Shown here: positions 7,327-16,229 of the stretch, piece by piece
Numbering within the stretch: the first letter of the stretch is position 1
Layout: each line of letters opens with the position of its first letter
Assembly (NCBI RefSeq): GCF_900114785.1
Contig: NZ_FOUG01000003.1
Coordinates: 62,001 to 126,000, forward strand
Source: Variovorax sp. OV329
Lineage (GTDB): Bacteria > Pseudomonadota > Gammaproteobacteria > Burkholderiales > Burkholderiaceae_C
Reading direction: 5' to 3'
DNA: 64,000 nucleotides
Position numbers and translations under genes: made by a program
The notes under the pieces: model-generated
What the model was told of the DNA's origin: nothing
Seen by the model: only the letters and a program-made list of their open reading frames with translations
Databases searched by the model: none

Positions 7327-8445
7327 ATGAGCACGAACACCGCCACCGCCAGCGACGCCTGGTATGCGCACGTCGAGAAAACCAGCGAGACCGACGACGA
7401 ACGCATCAAGGACATCAACGTGCTGCCCCCTCCGGAACACCTGATCCGCTTCTTCCCGATCCGCGGGACGCAGGTGGAAACGCTCATCTCCCACACGCGA
7501 AAGTCCATCCACAGGATCATGGGTGGCAAGGACGACCGGCTGCTGGTGGTGATGGGCCCGTGCTCCATCCACGATCCGGCCGCGGCGCTGGACTACGCCC
7601 GGCGCCTGAAGGCCGAGCGCGACAAGTACGCCGACACGCTGGAGATCGTGATGCGGGTGTACTTCGAGAAGCCGCGCACCACGGTGGGCTGGAAGGGCCT
7701 CATCAACGACCCCTACCTCGACGAGAGCTACCGCATCGACGAGGGCCTGCGCATCGCGCGCCAGCTGCTCATCGACATCAACCGCCTGGGGCTGCCGGCG
7801 GGCAGCGAGTTCCTGGACGTGATCTCGCCGCAGTACATCGGCGATCTCATCTCCTGGGGCGCGATCGGAGCGCGCACCACCGAGAGCCAGGTGCACCGCG
7901 AGCTGGCCTCGGGCCTGTCGGCGCCCATCGGCTTCAAGAACGGCACCGACGGCAACATCCGCATCGCCACCGACGCCATCCAGGCAGCGGCACGCGGTCA
8001 CCACTTCCTGTCGGTGCACAAGAACGGCCAGGTCGCCATCGTGCAGACCCAGGGCAACCCCGACTGCCACGTGATCCTGCGCGGTGGCAAGGCGCCCAAC
8101 TACGATGCCGTGAGCGTGGCCGCGGCCTGCACGGACCTCAGCGCCGCCAAGCTGCCGCCCAAGCTGATGGTGGACTGCAGCCATGCCAATAGCTCCAAGC
8201 AGCACCAGAAGCAGATCGAGGTGGTGGCCGACGTGGCGCGCCAGATCGAAGGCGGCGCCACCAGCGTGTTCGGCGTGATGGTGGAAAGCCACCTGCAGGC
8301 CGGCGCACAGAAGTTCTCGCCCGGCAAGGACACGGTCGCAGCGCTGGAATACGGCAAGAGCATCACCGATGCCTGCATCGGCTGGGACGATTCGGCCGCG
8401 GTGCTGGACACGCTCTCGCGCGCCGTGAAGAAGCGCCGCGGCTGA
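7327..8445 (+). CDS. aroG: 3-deoxy-7-phosphoheptulonate (DAHP) synthase, class I
   Basis: A 372-residue AroF/G/H-type DAHP synthase, which condenses phosphoenolpyruvate and erythrose 4-phosphate in the first step of the shikimate pathway. Family motifs are GPCSIHDP at about residues 77-84, EFLDVISPQYIGDLISWGAIGARTTESQ in part, GFKNGTDG, and VDCSHANSSK near the C-terminus. The N-terminal extension typical of allosterically controlled class Ia enzymes is present. The ATG at 7327 has a GAAGGA Shine-Dalgarno motif about 10 nt upstream; a reading frame opening 16 codons earlier lacks one. Transcription is probably controlled by the attenuator at 7147-7280. Which amino acid feeds back on the enzyme cannot be read here. 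Confidence 0.95.
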   Translation: MSTNTATASDAWYAHVEKTSETDDERIKDINVLPPPEHLIRFFPIRGTQVETLISHTRKSIHRIMGGKDDRLLVVMGPCSIHDPAAALDYARRLKAERDKYADTLEIVMRVYFEKPRTTVGWKGLINDPYLDESYRIDEGLRIARQLLIDINRLGLPAGSEFLDVISPQYIGDLISWGAIGARTTESQVHRELASGLSAPIGFKNGTDGNIRIATDAIQAAARGHHFLSVHKNGQVAIVQTQGNPDCHVILRGGKAPNYDAVSVAAACTDLSAAKLPPKLMVDCSHANSSKQHQKQIEVVADVARQIEGGATSVFGVMVESHLQAGAQKFSPGKDTVAALEYGKSITDACIGWDDSAAVLDTLSRAVKKRRG

Positions 8446-8448
8446 TCT

Positions 8449-8949
8449 TCAGATCAGCGCCGCCAGCTCCGGCCAGTGGTGGCGCATGGCGGCGGCTTCG
8501 TCGCCGTCGGGCGCCATGAACGAGAAGTCGTCGAAGTCGAAGCCCGGGCCGACGGTGCAGGTGACCAGGGTGAAGCCCGCTTCGCCCGGCGCCAGGATCG
8601 GCCGCGCCGCCTGCCACTGCCCGGCCGGCACCACGTGCTGCGGATGCGTGCCGCGCAGGCCCACCGGCCCCAGCTTCACGTGGGCGGGGGCGATGCGCAG
8701 TTGGGAGTCGCAGGTGTAGAGCGCCAGCGGCACGCCGCCCAGGTGCACCCACACCTCGTCGGACAGCACCCGGTGCCAGCGCGAATGCTGGTGCGACTCC
8801 AGCAAAAAGTAGATGGTGGTCAGCGCGTCGCGCGCCGGCCGCCCGTCGGCCGGGGCCACGCTGCTGTTCGAGCGGAACACCTCGCGGTACCAGCCGCCCT
8901 CGGGGTGCGGCTTCAGGCCCAGGGTCTCGATGAGTTCGCGCGCCTGCAT
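8449..8949 (-). CDS. Cupin-fold protein, DUF985 family
   Basis: A 166-residue cupin of the DUF985 (Cupin_5) family. Characteristic blocks are LKPHPEGGWYREVFRS, TTIYFLLESHQHSRWHRVLSDEVWVHLGG (in part) and the C-terminal GFDFDDFSFM. The enzymatic role of this family is not established; relatives resemble small epimerase- or dioxygenase-like cupins. A GTG at 8958 could add three residues. It follows mpl on the same strand at 10 nt from its stop and may be cotranscribed with it. Confidence 0.85.
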   Translation of the reverse strand: MQARELIETLGLKPHPEGGWYREVFRSNSSVAPADGRPARDALTTIYFLLESHQHSRWHRVLSDEVWVHLGGVPLALYTCDSQLRIAPAHVKLGPVGLRGTHPQHVVPAGQWQAARPILAPGEAGFTLVTCTVGPGFDFDDFSFMAPDGDEAAAMRHHWPELAALI

Positions 8950-8959
8950 GGGCGCCACT

Positions 8960-10360
8960 CTAGGCCCCGGAAGCCAGCGCGTCGAGCAGCTTCTGGTGGA
9001 TGCCGCCGAAGCCGCCGTTGCTCATGCACACGACGTGGTCGCCTGGCCGTGCAGCTGCCACGACCTGGTTCACCAGCGGCTCGATGCCGTCGGCCACCAG
9101 TGCGCGTTCACCCATCGGCGCCAGCGCGGCGGCCGCGTCCCAGCCCAGGCCGGCGCTGTGGCAGAAGGCCAGGTCGGCCGCTTCCAGGCTCCAGGGCAAC
9201 TGGGCCGCCATGGCGCCCAGCTTCATGGTGTTGCTGCGCGGCTCGAACACGGCCAGGATGCGTTCGGCCTTTTGTCCGGCATCGTCCAGCTTGCGGCGCA
9301 GGCCATCGAGCGTGGTGCGGATGGCGGTGGGGTGGTGCGCGAAGTCGTCGTACACGCGGATGGCGCCGCCGGCATGCTCCACCGTGCCGCGCAGTTCCAT
9401 GCGCCGCCGAACGTTGCGAAAGCTCCCCAGCGCCTGCGCCGCCTCGGCCGGCGAAACACCGACGTGCTCGGCCGCGGCAATGGCGGCCAGCGCGTTCATC
9501 TGGTTGTGCAGGCCCGACAGTTCCCACTTCACGCGACCGACGGACGCGCCTTTGCGCAGCACCTCGAAGTCGTCGTGCGTGCCGCGCGCCTGCCAGTCGC
9601 CGCGCTCGCCGCCGAAGCCGGCGACCTCGCTCCAGCAGCCCTGGGCCAGCACCCGCTGCAGGCTGTCCTCGGTGGCGTTGACCACCAGCCGGCCGGTGGA
9701 GGGCACGGTGCGCACCAGGTGATGGAACTGGCGCTCGATGGCGGCCAGGTCGTCGAAGATGTCCGCGTGGTCGAACTCGAGGTTGTTCAGGATCGCGGTG
9801 CGCGGCCGGTAGTGCACGAACTTGCTGCGCTTGTCGAAGAAGGCGGTGTCGTATTCGTCCGCCTCGATCACGAAGGCATCGCCCTGGCCCAGCCGGGCCG
9901 ACACGCCGAAGTCCAGCGGCACGCCGCCCACCAGGAAGCCCGGCGCGCGCCCGCAGCGTTCCAGGACCCAGGCCAGCATCGAGGTGGTGGTGGTCTTGCC
10001 GTGCGTGCCGGCCACCGCCATGACGTGGCGTCCCTGCAGCACGTGCTCGGCCAGCCATTGCGGGCCGCTGGTGTAGCGCGCGCCAGCGTCGAGGATGGCC
10101 TCCATCAACGGGAACTTGGGCGCGCCGTCGTCCAGGCGCGCGCGCGAGACCACGTTGCCGATGACGAAGACGTCGGGCGCGAGCGCCATCTGGTCGGCGC
10201 CGAAGCCCTCGATGAGTTCGATGCCCAGGGCGCGCAGCTGGTCGCTCATGGGCGGATAGACGCCCGCGTCGCAGCCGGTGACGCGGTGGCCGGCCTCGCG
10301 GGCCAGGGCGGCAAGGCCGCCCATGAAGGTGCCGCAGATGCCGAGGATGTGAATATGCAT
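8960..10360 (-). CDS. mpl: Mpl, UDP-MurNAc tripeptide ligase (murein recycling)
   Basis: A 466-residue Mur-ligase-fold enzyme that attaches the recycled tripeptide L-Ala-gamma-D-Glu-meso-Dap to UDP-N-acetylmuramic acid in the cytoplasm. The N-terminal Rossmann part begins MHIHILGICGTFMGG, characteristic of Mpl rather than MurC. The ATP loop GTHGKTTTT is at residues 118-126. Length fits the family (about 450-460). TAGAAT lies 6 nt before the ATG. Functionally it pairs with AmpD at 27387-27992, another recycling enzyme in the window. Confidence 0.95.
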   Translation of the reverse strand: MHIHILGICGTFMGGLAALAREAGHRVTGCDAGVYPPMSDQLRALGIELIEGFGADQMALAPDVFVIGNVVSRARLDDGAPKFPLMEAILDAGARYTSGPQWLAEHVLQGRHVMAVAGTHGKTTTTSMLAWVLERCGRAPGFLVGGVPLDFGVSARLGQGDAFVIEADEYDTAFFDKRSKFVHYRPRTAILNNLEFDHADIFDDLAAIERQFHHLVRTVPSTGRLVVNATEDSLQRVLAQGCWSEVAGFGGERGDWQARGTHDDFEVLRKGASVGRVKWELSGLHNQMNALAAIAAAEHVGVSPAEAAQALGSFRNVRRRMELRGTVEHAGGAIRVYDDFAHHPTAIRTTLDGLRRKLDDAGQKAERILAVFEPRSNTMKLGAMAAQLPWSLEAADLAFCHSAGLGWDAAAALAPMGERALVADGIEPLVNQVVAAARPGDHVVCMSNGGFGGIHQKLLDALASGA

Positions 10361-10366
10361 CGGCCG

Positions 10367-10372
10367 ATTCTA
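10367..10372 (-). promoter_or_regulatory. Putative -10 (TAGAAT) for mpl
   Basis: TAGAAT on the minus strand, one mismatch from consensus, ends 6 nt before the ATG at 10360; no Shine-Dalgarno sequence intervenes. Confidence 0.45.
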
Positions 10373-10403
10373 GGAGTCGCGCCGGGCCGCCCCCGGCGCG
10401 GCC

Positions 10404-11198
10404 TCAGCCCATGGCCCGGGCGATGTGGCCGGCGGCGCTGCGCAGCTTGTCCAGCTGCTGCAGCGCGGAGGACAGGGGCATGCGGATGGCCGGCGCCTGC
10501 AGGGCCACGGCGCAGCGCACCGGGCCGTGCGGCTCGTCGCGCACCGGCACGGCCACGCAGACCATGCCTTCGATGAACTCCTCGGCGTCCACCGAGTGGC
10601 CTTCGCGGCGGATGCGGTCCAGCTCGGCTTCCAGGCGGTCGCGCGTGTCCAGCGTGTGGGCGGTGTAGCGCTCCAGCGGCAGGCCGTCGAGCAGGCGGTC
10701 GCGCTGCGAGCGGGGCAGGTGCGCCAGGAAGAGCTTGCCGCTGGCCGAGCAGTGCAGGGGAACCCGCGAGCCCGGACGAAGGTCCATCCGCAGCGGGAAG
10801 GCAGTTTCCACGCGGTCGATGTAGAAAACTTCCGAGCCCGACAGCGCGGTGAGGTTGCAGGTCTCGCCCACATCCGACACCAGTTGGCGCAGCAGCGCAT
10901 GGCGGATGCCGGTGCTGCCGCTGGCGCGCAGCACGGTTTCGCCGAAGCGGATCAGCCGGGGCGTGACGGCATAGCGGCGGCCGTCGGAGCCGCGCGCGAG
11001 CAGGCCGCCGGCTTCCAGTTGCTGCAGCATGCGGTGGACCGAGGGCTTGGGCTGGCCGCTCAGGCGGACCACGTCTGCGAGCGATTGCGGCTCGCCGGTG
11101 GCGGCCACGAGTTCCAGCATCTGAAGAAGGCGCAATCCGGGCGTATGGGCCTGCTCGTTGTCTTCACGAGCTTCGGCGAAAGATTCTGTCATTTCCAT
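10404..11198 (-). CDS. IclR-family transcriptional regulator
   Basis: A 264-residue IclR regulator. The N-terminal winged helix-turn-helix spans roughly residues 20-80 (LRLLQMLELVAATGEPQSL, then KPSVHRMLQQLEAGGLL). The effector-binding domain follows, with CSASGKLFLA and a C-terminal block around FIEGMVCVAVPVRD. It is transcribed divergently from the SDR-FMO-BASS-epimerase cluster starting at 11291, and IclR genes commonly control the adjacent catabolic operon, so that is the likely target. The effector is unknown. ATG 11192 is an alternative start. Confidence 0.92.
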   Translation of the reverse strand: MEMTESFAEAREDNEQAHTPGLRLLQMLELVAATGEPQSLADVVRLSGQPKPSVHRMLQQLEAGGLLARGSDGRRYAVTPRLIRFGETVLRASGSTGIRHALLRQLVSDVGETCNLTALSGSEVFYIDRVETAFPLRMDLRPGSRVPLHCSASGKLFLAHLPRSQRDRLLDGLPLERYTAHTLDTRDRLEAELDRIRREGHSVDAEEFIEGMVCVAVPVRDEPHGPVRCAVALQAPAIRMPLSSALQQLDKLRSAAGHIARAMG

Positions 11199-11290
11199 GG
11201 GGCGTATCGAAAACAGAGACTTATCGTAATTGATTTCGAGATTGTCGCCGATCTTTTGCTAAGATGCGTGACTTCTGAAGCTTTTTACCT
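11199..11290. promoter_or_regulatory. Divergent promoter region, IclR gene and SDR cluster
   Basis: This 92-bp AT-richer gap separates the IclR gene from the cluster it may control. TGCTAAGAT at 11257-11265 matches an extended -10 element for the rightward cluster, with about 25 nt to the ATG at 11291. I found no convincing symmetrical IclR operator by eye. Confidence 0.45.
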
Positions 11291-12157
11291 ATGGATCGAG
11301 CACTCCGTCACGTGGTGATTACCGGGGCCTGCGGTGGCCTGGGCCGCGCCATGGCGTCGGCTGCGCTCGCGCGCGGCGCCCGGGTGGCGCTGGTGGGACT
11401 CGAGCGTGAAAAGCTCGATTCGCTGGCCGCCACCGCGCCGGACCGTTGCGCGGTGTACACACCCGACGTGAGCGACAGCGAGGCCATGCAGGCCATGGCG
11501 CGCGACTGCATGGCGCGCTTCGGCGTGCCCGACGCGGTCATCGCCAATGCCGGCGTGGCTGGCGGCTTCGACACGGCCGAGGCCTCGGACCTGGCCGTGT
11601 TCAGGCGCATGCTCGAGATCAACCTGCTGGGCGCCGCCGTCACCTTCCAGCCCTTCCTCAAGCCGATGCGCGAGCGCGGGCAGGGCGTGCTGGCCGGCAT
11701 CGCCAGCATCGCGGGCCGCCGCGGCATGCCGGGCAACGGCGCTTACTGCGCGAGCAAGGGTGGGCTGATTCGCTACCTGCAGAGCCTGCGCGCCGAGCTG
11801 CGCGGCAGCGGCATCGCCGTGTGCACCGTGAGCCCGGGCTACCTGCGCACCCAGCTCACCGCCGGCAACCGCTTCGCGATGCCGGGCCTGATGGAGCCCG
11901 AGGTGGCGGCCCGCCTGATCCTGCAGGCGCTGGCCGAAGGCCGCGAGCAGCTGGTGCTGCCGCGCCGCGTCGGCTGGCTTTCAAATCTTCTGGACCTGCT
12001 GCCCGACGCATGGCATGACGCCGTGCTATTGAAGCAGCCCCGCAAACCCCGTGCGGGTGAAGCGGGCGCCACGGCCATACCCGGCCTGGGTGCCTCGCCG
12101 GTCGGCGGCGCCACCCGCGCCGTGTCCGAACCGCCATCCGAACCCGCCTCGCGCTAG
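11291..12157 (+). CDS. SDR-family oxidoreductase
   Basis: A 288-residue classical SDR. The cofactor loop is TGACGGLG, NAG occurs at about residue 91, and the catalytic YCASK (YxxxK) follows the GIASIAGRRG serine strand. A long C-terminal extension (residues about 230-288) is proline/alanine-rich and unusual for classical SDRs, which end near 250. It is the first gene of a rightward cluster with a flavin monooxygenase, a BASS transporter and an epimerase, so it probably acts on an alcohol or ketone intermediate. The substrate is unknown. Confidence 0.87.
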   Translation: MDRALRHVVITGACGGLGRAMASAALARGARVALVGLEREKLDSLAATAPDRCAVYTPDVSDSEAMQAMARDCMARFGVPDAVIANAGVAGGFDTAEASDLAVFRRMLEINLLGAAVTFQPFLKPMRERGQGVLAGIASIAGRRGMPGNGAYCASKGGLIRYLQSLRAELRGSGIAVCTVSPGYLRTQLTAGNRFAMPGLMEPEVAARLILQALAEGREQLVLPRRVGWLSNLLDLLPDAWHDAVLLKQPRKPRAGEAGATAIPGLGASPVGGATRAVSEPPSEPASR

Positions 12158-12197
12158 ACCAGCGCCTGGCCTGCCAAGTCCTTCCTGGAGTCTGTCC

Positions 12198-13529
12198 GTG
12201 TCCGTTCCTGCGTCCGCACTCGTGCCCACCCACCAGCAGATCGCCCTGATCGGCGCCGGCCCCTCGGGCCTGGCCGGCGCGCGCAACCTTCAGAAGCTGG
12301 GCGTTACCTTCCAGGGCTTCGAGGCGCACAGCGACGTCGGCGGGCTGTGGAACATCGGCAATCCGCGCAGCACGGTCTACCAGTCGGCGCACCTCATCTC
12401 ATCCAAGCGCACCACGGAGTTCAGGGAATTCCCGATGCCCGAGCACGTGGCCGACTACCCCAGCCACACCGAGCTGTCGCGCTACTTCAGCGATTTCGCC
12501 GACCACTTCGGCCTGCGCCAGCACTTCCGCTTCAACACCAAGGTGCTGCGCGTGGAGCCGGTGACCGAGTGCGCCTCCACCCTGTGGCGCGTGAGCGTCG
12601 ACGCAGGCGGCGGCCGCATCGAGACGGCCGACTACAAGGGCGTGGTGATTGCCAACGGCACGCTGTCCGAGCCCTCGATGCCGCGCTTTCCCGGCTTCTT
12701 CGACGGCGAACTGCTCCACACCAGTGCCTACAAGAAGGCGAGCCTGTTCACCGACAAGCGCGTGCTGGTGGTGGGCGCCGGCAACAGCGGCTGCGACATT
12801 GCGGTGGACGCGGTGCACTACGCGAAGAGCGTGGACATCTCGGTGCGCCGCGGCTACTACTTCGTGCCCAAGTACGTCTTCGGCAAGCCGGCGGACACGC
12901 TGGGCGGCAAGCGCCCGCTGCCGGCCTGGATCAAGCAGCGGGTGGACGCGCTGGTGCTCAAGTGGTTCACCGGCGACCCGGTGCGCTTCGGCTTTCCCAA
13001 GCCGGCCTACCGCATGTACGAGTCGCATCCGGTGGTCAATTCGCTGATCCTGCACCACATCGGCCACGGCGACATCGGAGTGCGCGCCGACATCGAGCGC
13101 ATGGAAGGCCACACGGTGCACTTCAAGGACGGCAGCGCGCGCGACTACGACCTGGTGCTGTGCGCTACCGGCTACAAGCTGCACTACCCCTTCATCGACC
13201 GCACCTGGCTGAACTGGCAGGGCATGGCGCCCAACCTGTACCTGAACATCTTCGCGCCGGGCTTCGACAACCTGGCGGTGCTGGGGATGATCGAGGCCAG
13301 CGGCATCGGCTGGCAGGGCCGCTACGAGCAGGCCGAGCTGCTGGCGCGCTACTTCAAGGCGCAGGCCGACGGCAAGCCGCAGGCGGCGGTGCTGAAGGCG
13401 GCCAAGACCGGGCCTGCGCCCGACCTCTCGGGTGGCTACCGATACCTGAAGCTCGAACGCATGGCCTACTACGTCAACAAGGACGCCTACCGCCAGGCCG
13501 TGCGCGAAGCCGCTGCCAAGCTGGCCTGA
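12198..13529 (+). CDS. Flavin-containing monooxygenase (class B)
   Basis: A 443-residue flavin monooxygenase. The FAD-binding loop GAGPSG is near residues 19-24. FDGELLHTSAY matches the FMO fingerprint FxGxxxHxxx(Y/F), and GAGNSGCD is the NADPH loop. These mark class B enzymes, which use NADPH and oxygen for N- or S-oxygenation or Baeyer-Villiger oxidation. The GTG at 12198 is taken as start because GGAG lies 7 nt upstream and the dinucleotide fold begins soon after; a longer frame opens at 12051 within the preceding gene. The neighbouring SDR and transporter suggest oxidation of an imported hydrophobic or steroid-like compound, but that is inference. Confidence 0.9.
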   Translation: MSVPASALVPTHQQIALIGAGPSGLAGARNLQKLGVTFQGFEAHSDVGGLWNIGNPRSTVYQSAHLISSKRTTEFREFPMPEHVADYPSHTELSRYFSDFADHFGLRQHFRFNTKVLRVEPVTECASTLWRVSVDAGGGRIETADYKGVVIANGTLSEPSMPRFPGFFDGELLHTSAYKKASLFTDKRVLVVGAGNSGCDIAVDAVHYAKSVDISVRRGYYFVPKYVFGKPADTLGGKRPLPAWIKQRVDALVLKWFTGDPVRFGFPKPAYRMYESHPVVNSLILHHIGHGDIGVRADIERMEGHTVHFKDGSARDYDLVLCATGYKLHYPFIDRTWLNWQGMAPNLYLNIFAPGFDNLAVLGMIEASGIGWQGRYEQAELLARYFKAQADGKPQAAVLKAAKTGPAPDLSGGYRYLKLERMAYYVNKDAYRQAVREAAAKLA

Positions 13530-13569
13530 GCGGCGCGGCTTCACTCTCGACCCTCCATCCGGACGCGCC

Positions 13570-14508
13570 ATGCTGCCTGTCGACGAAATACGCCTGAACT
13601 TCAACCCGGCCTCGCTGGTGCTGCTGAATGCGGTGCTGGGCTTCCTCATGTTCGGCATCGCGCTGGACACCCGGGTCGCCGACTTCAAGCGCGTGGCACG
13701 CATGCCCTTGGCCATGGGCGTGGGCATTGCCGCGCAGTTCATCGTGTTGCCGGCCGTCACCTTCTGCCTGACGCTGCTGCTCAAGCCGGCGCCCAGCATC
13801 GCGCTGGGCATGATCCTGGTGGCCTGCTGCCCGCCGGGCAACATCTCCAACATCCTCACGCACCGCGCCGGCGGCAACGTGGCGCTGTCGGTGTCGATGA
13901 CGGCCATCTCGAACCTGATCGCCATCGTGGTGATGCCGCTGAACTTCGCCTTCTGGGGCGGCATCCATCCCACGGCGTCGGCGCTGCTCAAGACCATCGC
14001 GCTGAATCCGGCCGAGATGGTGGTGCACATCATCACCATCATCGGCGCGCCCTTCGTGCTGGGCATCGCGGTGGCGCACTTCTTCCCGCGCTTCACCGAG
14101 AAGGCGAAGAAGCCCATCCGCATCCTCAGCTTCCTGTGCCTGATCGGCTTCATCGTCGGCGCCATCGCCGGCAACTGGCGTTATTTCCTGGACTACGTGG
14201 GCCTGGTGCTGCTGGCCGTGGCGCTGCACGACGCGCTGGCCTTCGCCACCGGCTACTTCTGCGCCTCGGCCACGCGCCTGTCGGAGTACGACCGGCGTGC
14301 CGTGAGCTTCGAGGTCGGCATCCGCAACGCGGGGCTGGGCCTGGTGCTGATCTTCAGTTTCTTCGGCGGCCTGGGCGGCATGGCGGTGGTCGCCGGCGTC
14401 TGGGGCTTCTGGGACATCGTCGCCGGCATGCTGCTGGCCAGCTGGTGGGCGCGCCGCCCGCTGTCTTCCTCTTCCACATCCCCCGCGGCCACCCGGCGCT
14501 CCGCCTGA
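13570..14508 (+). CDS. BASS-family (bile acid:sodium symporter-like) transporter
   Basis: A 312-residue membrane protein with about nine hydrophobic helices. The pattern LVACCPPGNISNILTHRAGGNVALS corresponds in part to the sodium-binding crossing region of the bile acid:sodium symporter family, and SFEVGIRNAGLG to the second crossing. Bacterial members carry bile acids, pantoate, pyruvate or other organic anions, so the name does not define the substrate here. It sits 40 nt after the monooxygenase gene and 19 nt before the epimerase gene, consistent with one operon. Confidence 0.9.
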   Translation: MLPVDEIRLNFNPASLVLLNAVLGFLMFGIALDTRVADFKRVARMPLAMGVGIAAQFIVLPAVTFCLTLLLKPAPSIALGMILVACCPPGNISNILTHRAGGNVALSVSMTAISNLIAIVVMPLNFAFWGGIHPTASALLKTIALNPAEMVVHIITIIGAPFVLGIAVAHFFPRFTEKAKKPIRILSFLCLIGFIVGAIAGNWRYFLDYVGLVLLAVALHDALAFATGYFCASATRLSEYDRRAVSFEVGIRNAGLGLVLIFSFFGGLGGMAVVAGVWGFWDIVAGMLLASWWARRPLSSSSTSPAATRRSA

Positions 14509-14527
14509 TTCGTCTTCTTTCTCTCCC

Positions 14528-15532
14528 ATGGTCATGAATACGCCCCAACAGGCGCGGCGGGTGCTGGTCACCGGCGCCGACGGTTTCCTGGGCCGCACCG
14601 TCGTGGCCCAGCTGGCGCAACTGCCGGACATCGACAGCGTGGTCGCGCTCGACGTGCGCGATGTGCCCGAGGGCCGGCGCGTGCCCGGCGTCACCTACAT
14701 CGCGCAGGACATCCGCGCGCCCGAACTGAAGGAAACGCTGGCCGAGCACCTGGTCGATGCCGTGGTGCACCTGGCGGCCATCGTCACGCCTGGCGCCGGC
14801 AGCAACCGCGAGTTCGAGTATTCGGTGGACGTGCTGGGCACGAAGAACGTGCTGGAAGCCTGCGTGGCCAGCGGCGTGTCGCACCTGGTGGTGTCCTCCA
14901 GCGGCGCGGCCTACGGCTACCACGCCGACAACCCGGCCTGGATCGACGAGGACCAGGCGCTGCGCGGCAACGAGAGCTTTGCCTATTCGCACCACAAGCG
15001 CCTGGTGGAGGAGATGCTGGCCGACTACCGCCAGCGCTTTCCCAGGCTGCACCAGACGGTGCTGCGCATCGGCACCATCCTGGGCGAGCAGGTCAACAAC
15101 CAGATCACGGCCCTGTTCGACAAGCCGCGCATCCTGGCGATCCAGGGCAGCGACAGCCCCTTCGTGTTCATCTGGGACGAGGACGTCACGGCCTGCATCG
15201 TGCACGCCATCAAGACCGGCCGCACCGGCTGCTTCAACGTGGCGGGCGATGGCGCGCTCACGCTGCAGCAGATCGCGGCGCTGCTGCGCAAGCCGCTGTT
15301 GTCGCTGCCCGCGCCGCTGCTCAAGCTGGCGCTGACGGTGGGCACGCACCTGCGCATCAGCCGCTACGGTCCCGAGCAGCTGGACTTCCTGCGCTACCGG
15401 CCGGTGCTGTCGAACTACCGGCTCAAGACCGACTTCGGCTACGTGCCGCGCAAGACCAGCCTGGAGGCTTTCCTGGCGTTCAAGGCGGCGCGGCAGGCGC
15501 GCTCGCGCCAGGGCCTGATGATGATCGCCTGA
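14528..15532 (+). CDS. NAD-dependent epimerase/dehydratase (extended SDR)
   Basis: A 334-residue extended SDR. TGADGFLG is the dinucleotide loop, a D in the DVRDVPEG segment would bind the adenosine ribose, and YSHHK provides the catalytic YxxxK with SSSGAAYG as the serine strand. The family includes sugar-nucleotide epimerases but also 3-beta-hydroxysteroid dehydrogenase-like enzymes, which would suit the adjacent monooxygenase and BASS transporter. The exact reaction cannot be assigned. An in-frame ATG lies two codons downstream. It ends the IclR-linked cluster. Confidence 0.85.
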   Translation: MVMNTPQQARRVLVTGADGFLGRTVVAQLAQLPDIDSVVALDVRDVPEGRRVPGVTYIAQDIRAPELKETLAEHLVDAVVHLAAIVTPGAGSNREFEYSVDVLGTKNVLEACVASGVSHLVVSSSGAAYGYHADNPAWIDEDQALRGNESFAYSHHKRLVEEMLADYRQRFPRLHQTVLRIGTILGEQVNNQITALFDKPRILAIQGSDSPFVFIWDEDVTACIVHAIKTGRTGCFNVAGDGALTLQQIAALLRKPLLSLPAPLLKLALTVGTHLRISRYGPEQLDFLRYRPVLSNYRLKTDFGYVPRKTSLEAFLAFKAARQARSRQGLMMIA

Positions 15533-15605
15533 TCCGCGCGCGCCAAGCCACGGCTTGCGGCTGGGCATTGCGCGGGCGCGGCTTCTGCCTGACCGGCAGC
15601 ACGGG

Positions 15606-15611
15606 CACAAT
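15606..15611 (+). promoter_or_regulatory. Putative -10 (CACAAT) for the gene at 15618
   Basis: CACAAT ends 6 nt before the ATG; there is no purine-rich ribosome-binding motif between them. Confidence 0.35.
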
Positions 15612-15617
15612 GGGCCG

Positions 15618-16229
15618 ATGGACAGCTCTTCATCGTCTTCCAAACGGGAAATCGCCGCCTTTGCCGCGCGCATGGTGGTCGAAGAAGGGCTGGAGTACGG
15701 CCCCGCCAAACGCCGGGCCGTGCGCGAGATGGGCCTGTCTTCACGCACCGCCTTGCCCAACAACGACGAGGTCGAGGCCGAAGTGCGCGACTACATCCAG
15801 ATCTTCTGCGCCGATACGCAGCCCGCCGAATTGCGCGCGCTGCGCCAGTTGGCGCTGGAATGGATGGAGCACATGGCGGCCTTCAGGCCCTATGTGGGCG
15901 GCTCGGTGTGGCACGGCACCGCCACGCGGCTGTCGGACATCTACATCCAGATGTTCTGCGATGACCCCAAATCGGCGGAGATCACCCTCATCGACCACCA
16001 CGTGGACTACGAGCCGCGCATGGTCACCGGTTTCCATGGCGAGCAGGTGGAGGCGTTGAGCCTGCACGTGTTCAGCAAGGAACTGAACGAGGAGATCGGC
16101 GTGCACCTCATGGTCTACGACCTGGACGACCTGCGAGGCGCGCTCAAGCCCGACTCGCAAGGGCGCCCCCCTCGCGGCAACCTGGCAGCGTTGCGCCGCC
16201 TGCTGGAAAAGGACAGTTCCCCTTCATGA
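15618..16229 (+). CDS. Conserved hypothetical protein
   Basis: A 203-residue soluble protein I cannot assign to a functional family. It starts with a serine run (MDSSSSSSKRE). Next comes a helical segment reading AARMVVEEGLEYGPAKRRA. The middle section mixes helices with TRLSDIYIQMFCDD and a histidine pair in LIDHHVDYEP, and the C-terminus is arginine-rich. The phrases EVRDYIQIFCAD and LSDIYIQMFCDD look like a weak internal repeat. It overlaps the next gene by ATGA, so it is coupled to the TlpA-like thioredoxin. I recall homologues in this position in other Burkholderiales, sometimes mislabelled as ligases. Confidence 0.75.
   Translation: MDSSSSSSKREIAAFAARMVVEEGLEYGPAKRRAVREMGLSSRTALPNNDEVEAEVRDYIQIFCADTQPAELRALRQLALEWMEHMAAFRPYVGGSVWHGTATRLSDIYIQMFCDDPKSAEITLIDHHVDYEPRMVTGFHGEQVEALSLHVFSKELNEEIGVHLMVYDLDDLRGALKPDSQGRPPRGNLAALRRLLEKDSSPS

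Noticed and set aside
11199..11290. Palindromic IclR operator
   Set aside because: Several near-symmetric AT-rich stretches were inspected, but none gave a dyad better than expected by chance.
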